Translations under genes and position numbers: made by a program
The notes under the pieces: model-generated
What the model saw: the letters and a program-made list of their open reading frames with translations, nothing else
Told to the model about the DNA's origin: nothing
Databases searched by the model: none
NCBI GenBank assembly: GCA_027625125.1
Contig: JAQBXG010000014.1
Span: forward strand, 1-16,144
Source of the DNA: Pseudomonadota bacterium
GTDB lineage: Bacteria > Pseudomonadota > Alphaproteobacteria > UBA2966 > CAIVPW01
Direction: 5' to 3'
Length of the DNA stretch: 16,144 nt
In this document: positions 13,123-16,144 of the stretch, piece by piece
Layout: the number at the start of each line of letters is the position of its first letter
Numbering within the stretch: the stretch's first letter is position 1

Positions 13123-14948
13123 TCCGCAGCGTCCAGTTCGATCCGCTGCTGCTGCCGCGCCCACAGCGCCGCATAGCGGCCGCCGTCGCGCAACAGCGCG
13201 TCGTGGGTGCCGTGTTCGACCACCTCGCCCTCGTCCAGCACCAGGATCTGGTCGGCATGGACCACCGTCGACAGGCGGTGGGCGATGATCACCGTCGTCG
13301 TGCCCCGGCTCACCTCGCGCAGATTCTCCTGAATCATCCGCTCGGTGCGCGTATCCAGCGCCGAGGTCGCCTCGTCGAACAAAAACACCCGCGGATTCTT
13401 CAAGATCGCCCGGGCGATCGCCACCCGCTGCTTTTCGCCCCCGGACAGCTTCAACCCGCGTTCGCCGACAATCGTGTCGTATCCGTCCGGCAGGCTGGCG
13501 ATGAACTCGTCGATATGCGACAGCCTTGCCGCCCGCTCGACCTCCTCGCGGCTGCTGCCGGGGCGGCCAAAGGCGATGTTGTAATACAGCGAATCATTGA
13601 ACAGCACCGTGTCCTGCGGCACGACGCCGATTGCCGCGCGCAGCGATGCCAGCGACACGCCGTGGATGTCGGCGCCGTCCAGTGCAATCGCGCCGCCGGT
13701 CGGGTCATAGAACCGGAACAACAACCGCCCCACCGTTGTCTTGCCGGCCCCGGTCGCCCCCACCACCCCCAGCGTCTCGCCCGCCGGCACCTCGAACGTC
13801 ACGTTCTTCAACACCGGCCGGCGCGGGTCATAGGCAAAGGTCACGTCGCGAAAGGCGATGTGGCCGTCGCCGGCCGGCAATTCGGCGGCGTCCGGCACGT
13901 CGTCGATGTCGGGCGCCTCCCGCAACAGCGCCATCATCTGCTCCAGTTCGGTGAACGCCTGCTTCAATCCGCGATAGATGTTCCCCATGCGATCCAGCGG
14001 CCGCAGAATCTGCAACAGATAGGTGTTCACCAGCACGAACCCGCCGACCGTGATCGCGCCCGACGCCACCTGGCTCCCGGCCAGCACCACCATGCCGGTC
14101 AGCCCGCCGCCCAAAATCAGCACCTGGATCATGCCGGTGATCGAACGCACGTACATCGCCCGCACCGTCAACCGCTCCACCTCGGCAAGGGCAGTGTCGT
14201 ATCGATCCGACACATGCTCCTCGTTGCCGAAATACTTCACCGTCTCATAATTCAGGATGCTGTCCACCGCCTTGCCGTGGGCCGCCGAGCCCTCGACGAC
14301 GGCGCGGCGCATGTGCTTGCGCATCCACTCCGATCCGACGACCAGCGCGGCGCCATATAACACGAACGTGCCCAGAATCAGCGTCGTATACAGGCTGTCG
14401 AACTGGTTCAACAGCACGCCGACAATGAAGAAAATCTCCGCCACCAGCGGCAGGATCATAAAGATCATGCTCGACAGGATGCGCTCGATGCCGCGCGTGC
14501 CGTTGTCCATGATGCGGCTGACCTGCCCGGTGCGCCGCGAGATGTGATAGTGCAGGCTCAGTTCGTGGATATGGCGGAACACCGCCAGTCCGACGCTCCG
14601 CATCAACCGCTGCTCGATCGGGCCGTACAGCACGAACCGCAATTCGTGCAGCGCCTTGCCCAGCGAATGCACCAGCCCGTATCCCAGAATCAGCCCCAAC
14701 GGCAGCGCCACCGCCAGGTTCACGCCGTTCTCGGACCGGGTCAGCCAGTCGACGGCGCGCGAAAACAGATACGGCGCCAGGGTATTCAGGCCGGCGATCG
14801 TCACCAGCAACACCAGCGCGCCGACCAGCCGCACGCGCAATCCCGGGTCGGCCTTCGGCCACAGAAACGGCAGCATCATCCGCATCGCGCGGCGGTCGTC
14901 GGATGCGGCGTCGTCGTCGCCGTGGCGTGCATATCCAAGTCCGGCCAT
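13119..14948 (-). CDS. atm1: Atm1-type (ABCB7/HMT family) ABC exporter, fused membrane and ATPase domains
   Basis: A half-transporter that works as a homodimer in the inner membrane. The mitochondrial Atm1/ABCB7 and Novosphingobium NaAtm1 relatives export glutathione-linked sulfur or metal-thiol compounds. The product is 609 aa from ATG 14948. Six transmembrane helices precede the family-specific NYETVKYFGNE block (residues 233-243 from this start). The ATPase domain has Walker A GATGAGKTT (about 397-405), signature LSGGEKQR (501-508), Walker B VFLFDEATSALD (521-532) and the switch His557 in AHRLS. A TTG at 14984 would add 12 residues; I prefer the ATG although neither has a clear ribosome binding site. 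It lies downstream of dcd on the same strand and converges on surf1 with overlapping stops. Confidence 0.93.
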   Translation of the reverse strand: MAGLGYARHGDDDAASDDRRAMRMMLPFLWPKADPGLRVRLVGALVLLVTIAGLNTLAPYLFSRAVDWLTRSENGVNLAVALPLGLILGYGLVHSLGKALHELRFVLYGPIEQRLMRSVGLAVFRHIHELSLHYHISRRTGQVSRIMDNGTRGIERILSSMIFMILPLVAEIFFIVGVLLNQFDSLYTTLILGTFVLYGAALVVGSEWMRKHMRRAVVEGSAAHGKAVDSILNYETVKYFGNEEHVSDRYDTALAEVERLTVRAMYVRSITGMIQVLILGGGLTGMVVLAGSQVASGAITVGGFVLVNTYLLQILRPLDRMGNIYRGLKQAFTELEQMMALLREAPDIDDVPDAAELPAGDGHIAFRDVTFAYDPRRPVLKNVTFEVPAGETLGVVGATGAGKTTVGRLLFRFYDPTGGAIALDGADIHGVSLASLRAAIGVVPQDTVLFNDSLYYNIAFGRPGSSREEVERAARLSHIDEFIASLPDGYDTIVGERGLKLSGGEKQRVAIARAILKNPRVFLFDEATSALDTRTERMIQENLREVSRGTTTVIIAHRLSTVVHADQILVLDEGEVVEHGTHDALLRDGGRYAALWARQQQRIELDAAD

Positions 14949-14992
14949 GGCCGGATTTTGCCCACGTTCGGCGGTGGGCCGCAATCGCGCGG

Positions 14993-16093
14993 TCAGTCGC
15001 GGAAAAAGTGCTTGGACAGCGCCAGCCCCTGGGTGCCGTACGACGATCCGATCCCGGCCCCGTACAGCACGTCCGGCTCCGCGGCCATGCGTTCATAGGC
15101 CAGCCGGCCGACAATCTGGCCGTGTTCCAGAACAAACGGCACGTCGCGGGAACGCACTTCCAGCACCGCCCGGGTGCCATGGCCGTCGACGCCGGCGACG
15201 CCGAAACCGGGGTCGAAAAACCCGGCGTAATGCACCCGGAACTCGCCGACCAGCGGGTCGGTCGGCACCAGCTCGGCGGCGTGGTCGGCGGGCACCGACA
15301 CCAGCTCCTTCGACGCCAGGATATAGAAATCCTCGGGATTCAAGATCAGCGTCCGCCGTCCCGGCCGGGCGCGAATCGGCTCCCAAAAGTCGTCGGGGTC
15401 ATAGTGGCCGATTTTCGACAGATCGATCAGATCGGCATTGTGCTTGGCGCGATAGCCCAACAGGTCCGCGCCCCCGGCCCGTTCCAGATCGACCGAAATG
15501 GCGACGCCGCCGTCGGCGATATCGGCCTCGCCCCCGTGCACCAGCGGCGTGCGCGCGTGCAGCGCCCGCAGCGCCGCATCGCTGGCGGGCGGATTGCCGC
15601 GGCGGAATCGCAGCTGGCTCAGCCGGTCGCCCTGCCGCGCCAGCACACTGAATGTCCGCGGCGATATCTCCGCGTACAGCGGTCCGGCATAGCCGCCGCG
15701 CACGCGGTCGAACTCCGCCGCGCCGTCGGTGATCAACCGCGTGAAGACATCCAGCCGTCCGGTTGAACTCTTCGGGTTGGCGGCGCCGGTCAGACCCCGC
15801 GGCAGCGCAAGACCTTCCAGCAGCGGCACGATATACACGCATCCGCGCTCCAGCACCGCGCCGGCATCCAGCGCGATCGTGTGCATGCCGTGGCGCGCCA
15901 CCTTGTCCAGCACCGTCGCGTCGGCGCCAGGCAGAAAGCTCGCCCGCACCCGGTGGGCCACCGGCCCCAGCCGCAAGTCCAGGCTGGCGGGTTGAATCTG
16001 CCCGTCGGCGAACGGGACGGCGGCGGTGATGGCGCCGTCGTCGATCAACGCGCGAATCTGCTGCGCGGGCAGGATGCCGGTGCCTGGCCGCAC
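14993..16093 (-). CDS. dcd: 2'-deoxycytidine 5'-triphosphate deaminase, long two-domain form
   Basis: Deaminates dCTP to dUTP for thymidylate synthesis. At 366 aa it is about twice the length of E. coli Dcd and matches the long alphaproteobacterial/Rickettsia-type family, with two dUTPase-like folds in one chain. The first fold carries PKSSTGRLDVF (107-117) and the likely catalytic Glu142 in LYAEISP. The second carries ELVPTDPLVGEFRVHYAGFFDPGFG and EVRSRDVPFVLEHGQIVGRL. The GTG at 16093 gives a family-like start (GILPAQQIRALIDDGAI near residue 6) but has no clear ribosome binding site. The frame stays open to the window edge through three GGDAV-encoding repeats, so the true start may lie outside. 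It is upstream of the Atm1-type gene by 44 bp and probably cotranscribed. Confidence 0.9.
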   Translation of the reverse strand: MRPGTGILPAQQIRALIDDGAITAAVPFADGQIQPASLDLRLGPVAHRVRASFLPGADATVLDKVARHGMHTIALDAGAVLERGCVYIVPLLEGLALPRGLTGAANPKSSTGRLDVFTRLITDGAAEFDRVRGGYAGPLYAEISPRTFSVLARQGDRLSQLRFRRGNPPASDAALRALHARTPLVHGGEADIADGGVAISVDLERAGGADLLGYRAKHNADLIDLSKIGHYDPDDFWEPIRARPGRRTLILNPEDFYILASKELVSVPADHAAELVPTDPLVGEFRVHYAGFFDPGFGVAGVDGHGTRAVLEVRSRDVPFVLEHGQIVGRLAYERMAAEPDVLYGAGIGSSYGTQGLALSKHFFRD

Positions 16094-16099
16094 GGTTGC

Positions 16100-16144
16100 G
16101 ACCGCGTCGCCGCCGACCGCGTCGCCGCCGACCGCGTCGCCGCC
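16100..16144 (-). repeat. 15-bp tandem repeat, three exact copies, at the 5' side of dcd
   Basis: GACCGCGTCGCCGCC is repeated exactly at 16100, 16115 and 16130 and runs into the window edge, so the copy number is unknown. In the dcd reading frame on the minus strand each unit encodes Gly-Gly-Asp-Ala-Val without stops. It is either an N-terminal low-complexity extension of Dcd or a non-coding repeat just upstream of it. Confidence 0.85.

Overview
This 16.1 kb, GC-rich window (roughly two thirds G+C by eye) looks like chromosomal housekeeping DNA of an alphaproteobacterium. The main evidence is the aa3-type cytochrome c oxidase operon in the order ctaC-ctaD-ctaB-small ORF-ctaG-ctaE-DUF983-surf1, together with a plant/alphaproteobacterial-type glutamate-cysteine ligase, a long double-domain dCTP deaminase and an Atm1-type exporter. 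A Rhodospirillales-like lineage is a guess. The whole window is densely coding. I see no transposase, phage gene, tRNA, rRNA or CRISPR array.

Layout. Positions 1-3322 (minus strand) hold a tightly coupled ubiA-ubiD-SDR unit: the prenyltransferase and decarboxylase of ubiquinone synthesis, then a short-chain dehydrogenase that runs off the left edge. Positions 3469-4845 (plus) hold gshA, divergent from ubiA. Positions 4928-6388 (minus) hold tldD, convergent with gshA. Positions 6389-7036 are the only long non-coding stretch. It separates the divergent tldD and cox units and contains two hairpins next to tldD, a cluster of RegA/RegR-like boxes and a 17-bp tandem repeat. Positions 7037-13122 (plus) are the cytochrome oxidase operon: structural subunits I, II and III, heme O synthase, the copper chaperone CtaG, and the assembly factors DUF983 and Surf1. 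Positions 13119-16144 (minus) hold an Atm1-type ABC exporter and dcd, whose true N-terminus may lie beyond the right edge.

How the genes fit together. The cox operon makes a heme-copper terminal oxidase and most of its assembly apparatus; heme A synthase (ctaA), ctaA partners and cytochrome c lie elsewhere. UbiA and UbiD supply the ubiquinone used upstream in the same respiratory chain. GshA supplies glutathione, and the Atm1 exporter family is linked to export of glutathione-containing or sulfur species. That last connection is family knowledge, not something seen here.

No obviously new multi-gene system is present. The most unusual signals are: (1) a conserved DUF983 gene with no ATG, GTG or TTG start, apparently starting at ACG behind a good ribosome binding site, with a 13-bp perfect hairpin and T-run (terminator-like) inside its first codons; (2) the structured, repeat-bearing control region between tldD and ctaC; (3) a GGDAV-encoding 15-bp repeat at the front of dcd.
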